Shown one piece after another: positions 28,532-36,353 of a stretch of 45,160 bases of DNA (the first letter of the stretch is position 1; each line of letters opens with the position of its first letter). Where the stretch lies: assembly GCF_024586915.1 (NCBI RefSeq), contig NZ_JANBVS010000032.1:1-45160 (forward strand), written 5' to 3'. A model generated the notes under the pieces. The model did no database searches, was not told the origin of the DNA, and saw nothing but the letters and a program-made list of their open reading frames with translations. Made by a program: the position numbers and the translations under genes. This DNA comes from Bradyrhizobium sp. SRS-191 (GTDB lineage Bacteria; Pseudomonadota; Alphaproteobacteria; Rhizobiales; Xanthobacteraceae).

Positions 28532-28650
28532 ACGGCGCGCTTAAGAATGTGCCCGCTGCGATGGCGCGCAACGCGCCTTTGCCCACCCTACAAGTTCGAG
28601 GATGTGATGAGCAGCTGTGGGCTCATCGAGATTCGAACTCAGACGCGCCG

Positions 28651-29454
28651 CTATTTCGCAAACGACCGCTTCGGCGCCACGTGCAGCGCATAGGCATCCG
28701 CCGCCTCGCTGACGCGCGGATAGAGCTCCGTCACCAGAGGATCATGCCCCGGAATGAAACGATCCGGATGGCCCGCGAGGCGCTCGATGGTGTCCCAGCC
28801 CTTTGCCATGTCGCCGATATTATAGACGATCGGAAACGGGCTCTTGCGCTGCAGATTGGCGTAGTAATGCGCGGCGTCGGAAGCGAGCACGACCGGGCCG
28901 CGGGCGGTTTCGACGCGCACCACCTGCAGGCCGTCGGAATGGCCGCCGACCCGGTGCACGGTGATCCCGGGCGCGATCTCGCCGTCTCCATTGTGGAAGG
29001 TGACGCGCTCACCATAGACGTGGCGCACCATGGTGGTGACGTGCTCGACCGAGAACGGATGCCGCAGCAGGCCGTTGCACATGCAGCGTCCCGTCGCATA
29101 GGCCATCTCGCGCTCCTGCAAATGGAAGCGCGCGTTCGGGAAGCGGTCGAGATTGCCGGCGTGGTCGTAATGCAGATGCGTGACGATGACGTCGCGGATG
29201 TCGGCCGCCTTGACGCCGAAGGCGTCGAGCGCGTCGACCGGGTTGCAGCGCAGCTTGCGGCTGCGCGCCGCGGCCTCTGCGGCATTGAAGCCGGTGTCGA
29301 CCAGGATGTCGCGGCCGTCGCTGCGAATCAGCCAGACGAAATAATCGAGGTCCTGCGCCGCGGTGTCGTGCGGATCGGGCTGCAGGAAGTTCATGTGCAG
29401 CGTGCGCTGCGACATCGTCGCATAGCGCAGCGCGTAGATCTCGGCATTCTCCAT
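28651..29454 (-). CDS. Metallo-beta-lactamase-fold lactonase, acyl-homoserine-lactonase type
   Basis: A 267-residue dizinc hydrolase, probably cytoplasmic as no signal peptide is seen. The metal ligands are complete: H93, H95, D97, H98 (THLHYDHAGN), H172 (VGGHSDG), D193 (LASDAAHYY) and H237 (IPGHDP). Length and spacing fit AiiA-type lactonases that open the ring of acyl-homoserine lactones, with a Tyr shortly after D193 as in that group. Other small lactones are possible substrates. It starts at the ATG at 29454; no neighbouring quorum-sensing synthase or receptor is seen. Confidence 0.85.
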   Translation of the reverse strand: MENAEIYALRYATMSQRTLHMNFLQPDPHDTAAQDLDYFVWLIRSDGRDILVDTGFNAAEAAARSRKLRCNPVDALDAFGVKAADIRDVIVTHLHYDHAGNLDRFPNARFHLQEREMAYATGRCMCNGLLRHPFSVEHVTTMVRHVYGERVTFHNGDGEIAPGITVHRVGGHSDGLQVVRVETARGPVVLASDAAHYYANLQRKSPFPIVYNIGDMAKGWDTIERLAGHPDRFIPGHDPLVTELYPRVSEAADAYALHVAPKRSFAK

Positions 29455-29775
29455 GAGCGGTTCTCGTTGTTCGCGGTCCGACCATATCGAGCCATCGCCG
29501 CGCGCTGCGGTCAATCGCCGTGGAGCGAACCGGATCGCGGCCCCCGCCGACACAGTGTGAGGCAGCTCACCGCCGACCCTCTGCTCCCCTGGCACTGTTT
29601 CCGGCGTGGCGATCGAAGGACGGCGGCGACATCCGCCCGCTCTGGCGATTCTTCAACTGCGGCAAGCGGTTGACGTGTCGTCACGGCGATTTGATAATGC
29701 CTGACGCGTGGGATATGTTCGCCGCGGCGCAAGCTGGACGGCGCCTGTTTGCTGGACCGCTGGACCGCCATCGTG
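29455..29775. other. Divergent intergenic region before the second caspase-like gene
   Basis: The 321-bp gap between the lactonase and caspase-like genes contains one good promoter candidate on the plus strand (29670-29698) and otherwise no feature I can support. Confidence 0.5.
29670..29698 (+). promoter_or_regulatory. Probable housekeeping-sigma promoter of the caspase-like/RND genes
   Basis: TTGACG at 29670-29675 and GATAAT at 29693-29698 are separated by exactly 17 bases. A start near 29705 would give a leader of about 70 nt before the ATG at 29776. Confidence 0.55.
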
Positions 29776-31272
29776 ATGACGCTTCGCCTGCTGCTGCTGC
29801 TCGGTTTGATGTTCTCAGTCGCGTGGTCTGGCCCCGCTCGCGCGGCCGGCGACCGCTTCGCCCTCGTCATCGGCAATGCGAAGTACCCCGATGCCGAAAC
29901 GCCGTTGAAGGAACCCGTCAACGACGCGCGCGACCTCACCGACGAGCTGAAGCGCGACGGCTTCACCGTCGATACGCTGGAGAATGCCACTGGCGATGCG
30001 ATGCGCCGCGGCCTCGATCGGCTTTACGGCAAGATCAAGCCGGGCTCGGTCGCGCTCTTGTTCTTCTCCGGCTACGGCATCCAGTCGAGCCGCACCAGCT
30101 ACATGATTCCGGTCGATGCGCAGATCTGGCAGGAGGCCGATGTGCGGCGCGACGGCATCAGCCTCGAGCAGGTGCTGCAGGAGATCAACAGCCGCGGCGC
30201 CGGCGTGAAGATCGCGCTGCTCGATGCCTCCCGCCGCAATCCCTATGAGCGCCGCTTCCGCACCGCATCGTCCGGACTTGCGCCGGTGATCGCGCCGAGC
30301 GGTACTCTGGTCATGTACTCTGCCGCGCTCTCCACAGTCGTCTCCGACACCGGCCGCGACCGCAGCCTGTTCGTGCAGGAGCTGTTGAAGGAGATCCGTG
30401 TTCCCGACCTCACCGCCGAGGAGACGCTGAACAGGACACGCGTCGGCGTGACGCGCGCCTCGCGCAGCGAGCAGGTGCCGTGGATCTCGTCGTCGCTCGC
30501 GGAGGATTTCTCGTTCGTGCCGGGGACCGGCGGTGCGCGTCCAACCGTCACGGCGGACAACACGCCGCTGCCGCAGCCGACTCCCACGCCGATGCCCACA
30601 CCGACGTCGGCGCCAACTCCGTCGCCGACACCAGCGCCGCCACCGCCACCCCCACCTCCGCCGCCAAAGACGGAGCTGGCGCCGCCGCTGCCGCCGATCC
30701 CGACGCCGCTGCCGCCCGTGCCGACGCCCGCGCCGGCCAATTCCCCCACCGCCAATGGGCCGGCGGATCCGCTGGCTGACGATCCGACCATCAAGAGCCT
30801 GACGGCCAAGATCGCAGCCAATCCGGACGACGCGGCAGCGCTGTACAAGCGCGGCCAAGTCTATGCCAGCAAGGGCGCCTATGCGCAGGCGATCCGCGAC
30901 TTCGACGAGACCATCCGGATCAATCCGAAGGATGTCGAGGCGCTGAACAATCGCTGCTGGGCCCGCACCGTGGTCGGCGAGCTGCAGCCGGCGCTGCGGG
31001 ATTGCAACGAGGCACTGCGGCTGCGGCCGAATTTCGTCGATGCGCTCGATAGCCGCGGTCTGGTCAATCTCAAGAGCGGCGCGGTCAAGAATGCGATCGC
31101 CGATTTCGATGCCGCGCTGAAGGTCAATCCGCGGCTGACGTCGTCGCTGTATGGGCGCGGCCTCGCCAAGCAGCGCAATGGCGCGGCGCAGGAGGGCGCA
31201 CTCGACATCGCCAATGCCAAGGCGATCGATCCGAACGTCGTCCGCGAGTTCGAAAGCTACGGCGTCCGCTGA
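29776..31272 (+). CDS. Secreted caspase-fold protein lacking the dyad, with proline-rich linker and TPRs
   Basis: A 498-residue exported protein. A signal peptide (MTLRLLLLLGLMFSVAWSG) is followed by a caspase p20-like domain (about 25-265: FALVIGNAKYP, NDARDLTDELKRDGFTV). The dyad is substituted as in the gene at 24684: Y100 in FFSGYGIQ and S152 in LDASRRNPYERRF. Next comes a linker of about 70 residues rich in Pro, Thr and Ala (near 272-340), then about three TPR repeats (ALYKRGQVYASKGAYAQAI and following) to the end. The TPRs suggest a scaffold in the periplasm. It is followed by OmpA-like, adaptor and pump genes in the same direction. Confidence 0.9.
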   Translation: MTLRLLLLLGLMFSVAWSGPARAAGDRFALVIGNAKYPDAETPLKEPVNDARDLTDELKRDGFTVDTLENATGDAMRRGLDRLYGKIKPGSVALLFFSGYGIQSSRTSYMIPVDAQIWQEADVRRDGISLEQVLQEINSRGAGVKIALLDASRRNPYERRFRTASSGLAPVIAPSGTLVMYSAALSTVVSDTGRDRSLFVQELLKEIRVPDLTAEETLNRTRVGVTRASRSEQVPWISSSLAEDFSFVPGTGGARPTVTADNTPLPQPTPTPMPTPTSAPTPSPTPAPPPPPPPPPPKTELAPPLPPIPTPLPPVPTPAPANSPTANGPADPLADDPTIKSLTAKIAANPDDAAALYKRGQVYASKGAYAQAIRDFDETIRINPKDVEALNNRCWARTVVGELQPALRDCNEALRLRPNFVDALDSRGLVNLKSGAVKNAIADFDAALKVNPRLTSSLYGRGLAKQRNGAAQEGALDIANAKAIDPNVVREFESYGVR

Positions 31273-31414
31273 TTTTTGGCGCAGCGAGCCGGCCGCCTCG
31301 AACCATCGGGCGCGCCGGGCCGACATAAACGCGAACAGCCGACATCGTGAGCGGGCGTTCGCGATGAGGCGGGACATGAGTTCGCGTGAGTTTGCGCGCG
31401 AGGAGGGATTGGCA

Positions 31415-32092
31415 ATGACCGCACCGAACACGAATCCGAGCAAGGCCGCCGGGCTGACCGGCCTCCTGGTTGCCGCGATGCTGACCGCGGCGGCCACGCT
31501 GAGCGTCACCACGGCGTTCGCGGCCGAGGACGTGACCGAGGATCAGATCGTCCGCGCGCTGGCCGGTCCGAAGAAGCCGCTGACCCGCGGCCTGTCGATG
31601 TCGCCGCCGGCGGAGGCTGTGCCTGCGGTCACGCCGGCGCAGGACAAGTTCCTGCAGAGCATCCGGGGCCGCGCGACGCGATCGCTGTCGACGGCGGAGC
31701 GCGAGGAGATCGCCGCGGTCGCCCAGACCAAGCCGAACATCGATCTCGAGATCACCTTCGACTACAACTCGGCCAATATCAGCCAGAAGTCGATGGCCTC
31801 GGTGCAGGCGCTCGGCCGCGCGCTGACCAGCCCCGAGCTGAAGGGATCGACCTTCGTCGTCGCCGGCCACACCGATGCCGCGGGCGCGGACGCCTATAAT
31901 CAGGACCTGTCGGAGCGCCGCGCCGATGCGATCAAGCGCTATCTGGTCGACAAGTTCGGCATCGCAGGCAGCGACCTCGTCACCGTGGGCTACGGCAAGA
32001 GCAAGCTGAAGGATCCGGCCCAGCCGCTGGCCGAGGTGAACCGCCGCGTGCAGGTCGTCAACATGCAGAGCAAGACGGCGGCGGCCAAGTAG
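31415..32092 (+). CDS. OmpA-family envelope protein
   Basis: A 225-residue exported protein. The ATG at 31415 has GGAGG 8 to 12 bases upstream; earlier in-frame ATGs would spoil the signal peptide (core GLTGLLVAAMLTAAATLSV, ending AFA). The mature N-terminal part is a linker of about 80 residues. The C-terminal OmpA-like domain binds peptidoglycan: LEITFDYNSANIS, VVAGHTDAAGADAYNQDLSERRADAIK and EVNRRVQV. There is no lipobox and no beta-barrel, so it is a periplasmic anchor rather than a porin. It lies 142 bp after the caspase-like gene and 173 bp before the adaptor gene. Confidence 0.9.
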   Translation: MTAPNTNPSKAAGLTGLLVAAMLTAAATLSVTTAFAAEDVTEDQIVRALAGPKKPLTRGLSMSPPAEAVPAVTPAQDKFLQSIRGRATRSLSTAEREEIAAVAQTKPNIDLEITFDYNSANISQKSMASVQALGRALTSPELKGSTFVVAGHTDAAGADAYNQDLSERRADAIKRYLVDKFGIAGSDLVTVGYGKSKLKDPAQPLAEVNRRVQVVNMQSKTAAAK

Positions 32093-32265
32093 CTCCGCCT
32101 CTGCACAACCGCCGTCGGGGGCCGCGTGGCAGGAGATCGAACTGACCGGATGCGTCTCGCAGGCCTGCGGGGCGCATCGTCTTGTCGGGCAGGTCATCGC
32201 CGTCTCCGTCGGAACATCCGCCCCATCGTCACACCGCACCTCGCGCCGACCGGATCTGCCTGCCG

Positions 32266-33192
32266 ATGAAGCTGCCGAAATCCCTCAAGACCGCAGCCAC
32301 CGCGATCGTCTTCGTGGCCCTGTTCGCGGGCTATTACTGGTACGAGCACCGCCCGCATGAGGCGGCCGAGGAGCCGCGCATGCAGGCCCAGGTGCTCGTC
32401 ACCAAGGCGGGCAAGGCCTGCTTCTCGGATCTCGTCCGGGTTACCGGCTTCGTCGTGCCGCGCCGCGAGGCGGTGGTCGGCGCCGACCAGGAGGGATCGC
32501 GCGTCACCGACGTCCTGGTGAAGGAAGGCGACACCGTCACCGAGAACCAGGAGCTCGCGCGGCTGACCCCGCCGCCGCCGCAACCGGGCGCACCGGCGGC
32601 TGCGGCCGGACGGCCGGTATCGCTGCGGGCGCCCGCGTCCGGTCTGGTCACCGAGGTCCGCACCATCGTCGGCGCGCCGGCCTCGCCGCAGGCCGGCCCG
32701 ATGTTCCGCATTGCCGTCAACAACGAGCTCGAGCTCGATGCCGAGGTGCCGAGCGTCCATCTGCTGAAGCTCGCGCCGGGCGTTCCCGCGCGGATCAGCC
32801 GCGACAACACGCCTGATCTCAATGGCCGGGTCCGGGTGGTGTCGCCCCAGGTCGACCGCACCACGCAGCTCGGCCACGTCCGTATCGCGCTGTCCAGCAC
32901 TCCGACGCTCAAGCCCGGCATGTTCGCGCGCGCCAATATCGATGCCCGGCGCAGCTGCGGTGTCGCCATTCCCAACACGGCGATCGACCATCTCACCGTC
33001 CAGGTCGTGAAGGGCGATGTGGTCGAGACCCGCCGGGTCCGGGTCGGCCTGGTGTCCGATACGTCGACCGAAATTCTCGAAGGTCTGGCCGAGGGCGAGG
33101 TCGTCGTGGCCGACGCCGGCAGCTCGCTGCATGACGGCGACCAGATCAAGACCATGTTCGCCGAAGACATCGATCGCACGCGGGTACGCTGA
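32266..33192 (+). CDS. RND efflux pump periplasmic adaptor
   Basis: A 308-residue membrane fusion protein. An N-terminal membrane anchor (TAATAIVFVALFAGYYWY, residues about 10-27) precedes the barrel-sandwich halves (TDVLVKEGDTVTENQELARL; VSLRAPASGLVTEV), a beta-barrel and a membrane-proximal domain (EILEGLAEGEVVVADAGSSLHDGD). The helical hairpin is replaced by a short Pro/Ala loop, so it may not reach a TolC-type channel. Cys in KACF and SCGVAIP match the orphan adaptor at 25909. Its stop overlaps the pump start (TGATG), so both are made together. Confidence 0.92.
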   Translation: MKLPKSLKTAATAIVFVALFAGYYWYEHRPHEAAEEPRMQAQVLVTKAGKACFSDLVRVTGFVVPRREAVVGADQEGSRVTDVLVKEGDTVTENQELARLTPPPPQPGAPAAAAGRPVSLRAPASGLVTEVRTIVGAPASPQAGPMFRIAVNNELELDAEVPSVHLLKLAPGVPARISRDNTPDLNGRVRVVSPQVDRTTQLGHVRIALSSTPTLKPGMFARANIDARRSCGVAIPNTAIDHLTVQVVKGDVVETRRVRVGLVSDTSTEILEGLAEGEVVVADAGSSLHDGDQIKTMFAEDIDRTRVR

Positions 33193-36100
33193 TGGCACTG
33201 AATATCTCGGCATGGTCGATCCGGAACCCGCTGCCCTCGATCCTCTTCTCGATCATCCTGCTGGTGCTGGGATGGATGAGCTTCACCAAGCTCGCGGTGA
33301 CGCGGCTGCCGAACGCCGACATCCCGGTGATCTCGGTCGCGGTGGCGCAGTTCGGCGCCGCGCCGTCCGAGCTTGAATCGCAGGTCACCAAGATCATCGA
33401 GGACGGCGTCTCCGGCGTCGAGGGTGCCCGCCACATCCAGTCGCTGATCACCGACGGCCTGTCGGTCACCACCATCACCTTCGCACTGGAGACCAACACC
33501 GACCGCGCCATCAACGACGTCAAGGACGCCGTGACGCGGGTGCGCTCCGACCTGCCGCAGAACGTCACCGAGCCCCTGATCTCGCGCGTCGACAAGATCG
33601 GCCTGCCGATCGTCACCTATGCCGCGATCTCGCCGGGCAAGACGCCGGAGCAGCTGTCGTTCTTCGTCGACGACGTGGTCAAGCGTGAGCTGCAGGGCGT
33701 GCGCGGCGTCAGCCAGGTCGAGCGCATCGGTGGCGTCGAGCGCGAGATCCTGGTCTCGCTCGATCCCGATCGTCTGCAGGCGATGGGCCTCACGGCCGTC
33801 AATGTCAGCCAGAGCCTGCGCGGCACCAATGTCGACGTCGCCGGCGGCCGCGCCGAGATCGGCAAGAACGACCAGGCGATCCGCACACTGGCCGGCGCGA
33901 AGACGCTGAACGAGCTGTCCAACACGATGATCCCGCTGTTCGGCGGCGGCGAGGTCCGGCTCGCCGATCTCGGCACGGTCACCGACACCATCGCCGATCG
34001 CCGCACCTTCGCGCGCTTCAACGGCGAGCCGGTGGTGGCGCTCGGCATCAAGCGCGCCAAGGGCGCCAGCGACGTGGTCGTCGCGGCCGCCGTGCAGAAA
34101 CGCATCGATCAGGTCAAGGCCGCACATCCCGATGTCGAGCTGAAGCTGATCGATACGTCGGTGGAGTTCACCAAGGGCAATTACGACGCCGCGATCTCGA
34201 CCTTGTTCGAGGGCGCGATCCTCGCCGTCATCATCGTGCTCTTGTTCCTGCGTGATCTCCGCGCGACGATCATCGCTGCAATCTCGCTGCCGCTGTCGAT
34301 CTTCCCCGCGTTCTGGGCGATGGACATCCTCGGCTTCTCGCTCAACATGGTGTCATTCCTGGCGATCACGCTGTCGACCGGCATCCTCGTCGACGACGCC
34401 ATCGTCGAGATCGAGAACATCGTGCGCCACATGCGGATGGGCAAGTCGCCCTACCGCGCGGCGCTCGATGCCGCCGACGAGATCGGACTGGCCGTCATCG
34501 CGATCAGCCTGACCATCATCGCGATCTTCGCGCCCGCGAGCTTCATGTCCGGCATCGCCGGCCAGTTCTTCAAGCAGTTCGGCATCACCGTCTCGGTGCA
34601 GGTGTTCTTCTCGCTGCTGGCGGCACGCTTCGTCACGCCGATGCTGGCCGCGTATTTCCTCAAGCATCACGACCACGACGATCCGCCGCCGGGCTTCATC
34701 CTGCGGGCGTATCATCGCATCGTGACCTGGTCGGTGAAGCACTACTACATCACGATCCTGCTCGGCGTAGGCATCTTCGCCGCGTCGATCTGGAGCACGA
34801 CGCTGCTCTCGAAAGGCTTCCTGCCGGCGCAGGACGCGGCGCGGTCGCTGCTCGCGATCGAGCTGCCGCCCGGTGCGCAGCTCGCCTACACAGAGAAGGT
34901 CACCGAGGACATCGTAGCGCAGCTGCGCAAGCGGCCCGAGGTGCGCAGCGTGTTCGTCGATGGCGGCCGCCTGCAGGGCGCCATGGAGGTCCGCCGCGCC
35001 GGCATGATCGTCAACTACACGCCGAAGACCGAGCGCAAGATCACCCAGAAGGAGCTGGAGCTCGCAATCTCCAAGGATCTCGAGACGATCCCCGACATCC
35101 GCTTCTGGTTCACCGACGAGAACGGCCTGCGCCCGATCAAGCTGGTTCTGACCGGCTCGGATCCCAAGCTGGTCGACAATGTCGCCAGCGAGCTGGCGTC
35201 GCAGATGAAGCGGATTTCGATCATCTCCAACGTGGTGTCCGACACCTCGCTCGACCGGCCGGAATTGCGCGTGCAGCCGCGTGCCGATCTCGCCGCGCGG
35301 CTCGGCGTCTCCACGGAGAGCCTGTCGCAGACGATCCGCGTCGCCACCATCGGTGACGTCGGGCCGGCGCTGGCCAAGTACGATGTCGGCGGCCGCCTTG
35401 TTCCGATCAGGGTGCAGCTCGAAGATGCCGCGCGCAGCGACGTGAAGATCCTCGAGCAGCTGCGGGTGCCGCTCGGCCAGTTCGGCGAGAAGGGCGGTGT
35501 GCCGCTGGCTGTGGTCGCCGACATCAAGCTCGACCAGGGCCCGACCAGCATCAGCCGTTACGATCGCGGCCGCCAGGCGACCGTCTCGGCCGATCTCGTC
35601 GGATTGGCTGCGCTCGGCGACGCGACCAAGCTGATCGACGATCTGCCGGTGCGAAAGACGATGCCGGCCAGCGTCAAGCTGATCCCGTCTGACGATGCCG
35701 AGAGCCTGAACGAGCTGGCCTCGGGATTCATCACGGCGATAACCGCCGGCCTGATGATCGTCTATGCGGTGCTGGTGCTCCTGTTCGGCACCTTCCTGCA
35801 GCCGATCACCATCCTGTTCTCGCTGCCGCTGTCGATCGGCGGCGCGATCGGCGCGCTGATGCTGACCGGCAAGCAGCTGACCATTCCCGTCTATATCGGC
35901 ATGATGATGCTGATGGGCATCGTCACCAAGAACGCGATCATGCTGGTCGAATTCGCGATCGAGGCGATCCATGCCGGCGTCAGGCGCGACGAGGCGATCA
36001 TCGATGCCGGCATGAAGCGGGCGCGGCCGATCGTGATGACCACCATCGCGATGGTCGCCGGCATGATGCCGAGTGCGCTCGCGGTCGGCGCCGGCGGCGA

Positions 36101-36314
36101 ATTCCGCTCGCCCATGGCGCTCGCGGTGATCGGCGGCCTGGTGTTCTCCACCGTGCTGTCGTTGCTGTTCGTGCCGGCGATGTTCCTGGTGATGGACGAT
36201 GTCGGCTCGCTGTCCGCGCGGCTCGGCCGCAGGCTGATCGTCTCATCCGGCGATGCCGAGGACGTGCCGCATGCCGACCACGTGCCGGGCGCGGTGCATG
36301 AGCCGAAGCCGTAG
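33192..36314 (+). CDS. RND efflux permease, AcrB/MexB-like family
   Basis: A 1040-residue inner-membrane proton-driven exporter with twelve expected membrane helices and two large periplasmic loops. The proton relay is present: D401-D402 in GILVDDAIVEIENI (helix 4) and K913 in GIVTKNAIMLVEFA (helix 10). The N-terminus SAWSIRNPLPSILFSIILLVLG is typical. It is coupled to the adaptor gene. No outer-membrane channel gene follows. Substrates cannot be read from sequence; the family covers drugs, dyes, fatty acids and signalling molecules. A hairpin follows at the stop codon. Confidence 0.95.
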   Translation: MALNISAWSIRNPLPSILFSIILLVLGWMSFTKLAVTRLPNADIPVISVAVAQFGAAPSELESQVTKIIEDGVSGVEGARHIQSLITDGLSVTTITFALETNTDRAINDVKDAVTRVRSDLPQNVTEPLISRVDKIGLPIVTYAAISPGKTPEQLSFFVDDVVKRELQGVRGVSQVERIGGVEREILVSLDPDRLQAMGLTAVNVSQSLRGTNVDVAGGRAEIGKNDQAIRTLAGAKTLNELSNTMIPLFGGGEVRLADLGTVTDTIADRRTFARFNGEPVVALGIKRAKGASDVVVAAAVQKRIDQVKAAHPDVELKLIDTSVEFTKGNYDAAISTLFEGAILAVIIVLLFLRDLRATIIAAISLPLSIFPAFWAMDILGFSLNMVSFLAITLSTGILVDDAIVEIENIVRHMRMGKSPYRAALDAADEIGLAVIAISLTIIAIFAPASFMSGIAGQFFKQFGITVSVQVFFSLLAARFVTPMLAAYFLKHHDHDDPPPGFILRAYHRIVTWSVKHYYITILLGVGIFAASIWSTTLLSKGFLPAQDAARSLLAIELPPGAQLAYTEKVTEDIVAQLRKRPEVRSVFVDGGRLQGAMEVRRAGMIVNYTPKTERKITQKELELAISKDLETIPDIRFWFTDENGLRPIKLVLTGSDPKLVDNVASELASQMKRISIISNVVSDTSLDRPELRVQPRADLAARLGVSTESLSQTIRVATIGDVGPALAKYDVGGRLVPIRVQLEDAARSDVKILEQLRVPLGQFGEKGGVPLAVVADIKLDQGPTSISRYDRGRQATVSADLVGLAALGDATKLIDDLPVRKTMPASVKLIPSDDAESLNELASGFITAITAGLMIVYAVLVLLFGTFLQPITILFSLPLSIGGAIGALMLTGKQLTIPVYIGMMMLMGIVTKNAIMLVEFAIEAIHAGVRRDEAIIDAGMKRARPIVMTTIAMVAGMMPSALAVGAGGEFRSPMALAVIGGLVFSTVLSLLFVPAMFLVMDDVGSLSARLGRRLIVSSGDAEDVPHADHVPGAVHEPKP

Positions 36315-36334
36315 CGCAGCGATCATCGCTGCGC
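36314..36334. terminator. Near-perfect palindrome between convergent pump and transferase genes
   Basis: GCGCAGCGAT, one centre base, then ATCGCTGCGC. As a hairpin it has an 8-bp stem and 5-nt loop. It lies in a 39-bp gap between convergent stops, so it probably ends both transcripts. The same GCGCAGCGAT half begins the hairpin at 27964. Confidence 0.55.
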
Positions 36335-36353
36335 ACAACCGAAATTGGCGGAT

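Larger units (their letters stand above)
27964..28650. other. Repeat-packed intergenic region
   Basis: No gene is supported in these 687 bases. In order: a terminator-like stem at 27965-27983, a GTCGTCCCGG palindromic element at 28051-28202, a paired hairpin element at 28255-28411, and a 9-bp inverted repeat at 28497-28531. GATTCGAACTC near 28630 looks like a tRNA T-arm on the minus strand, but no cloverleaf forms. Confidence 0.6.

Noticed and set aside
28600..28680. Possible tRNA on the minus strand, from a GAGTTCGAATCTC T-arm-like sequence
   Set aside because: The T-stem pairs only three to four bases, and no acceptor, D or anticodon stems form around it.
30597..30780. Tandem repeat or frameshift in the Pro/Thr-rich region of the caspase-TPR gene
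   Set aside because: The frame is continuous; the stretch codes for a low-complexity linker between the caspase-like domain and the TPRs.
34353..35972. 539-codon minus-strand frame inside the RND pump gene
   Set aside because: Its Asp/Arg/His-rich composition is typical of antisense frames at high GC, and the pump frame is intact with its proton-relay residues.
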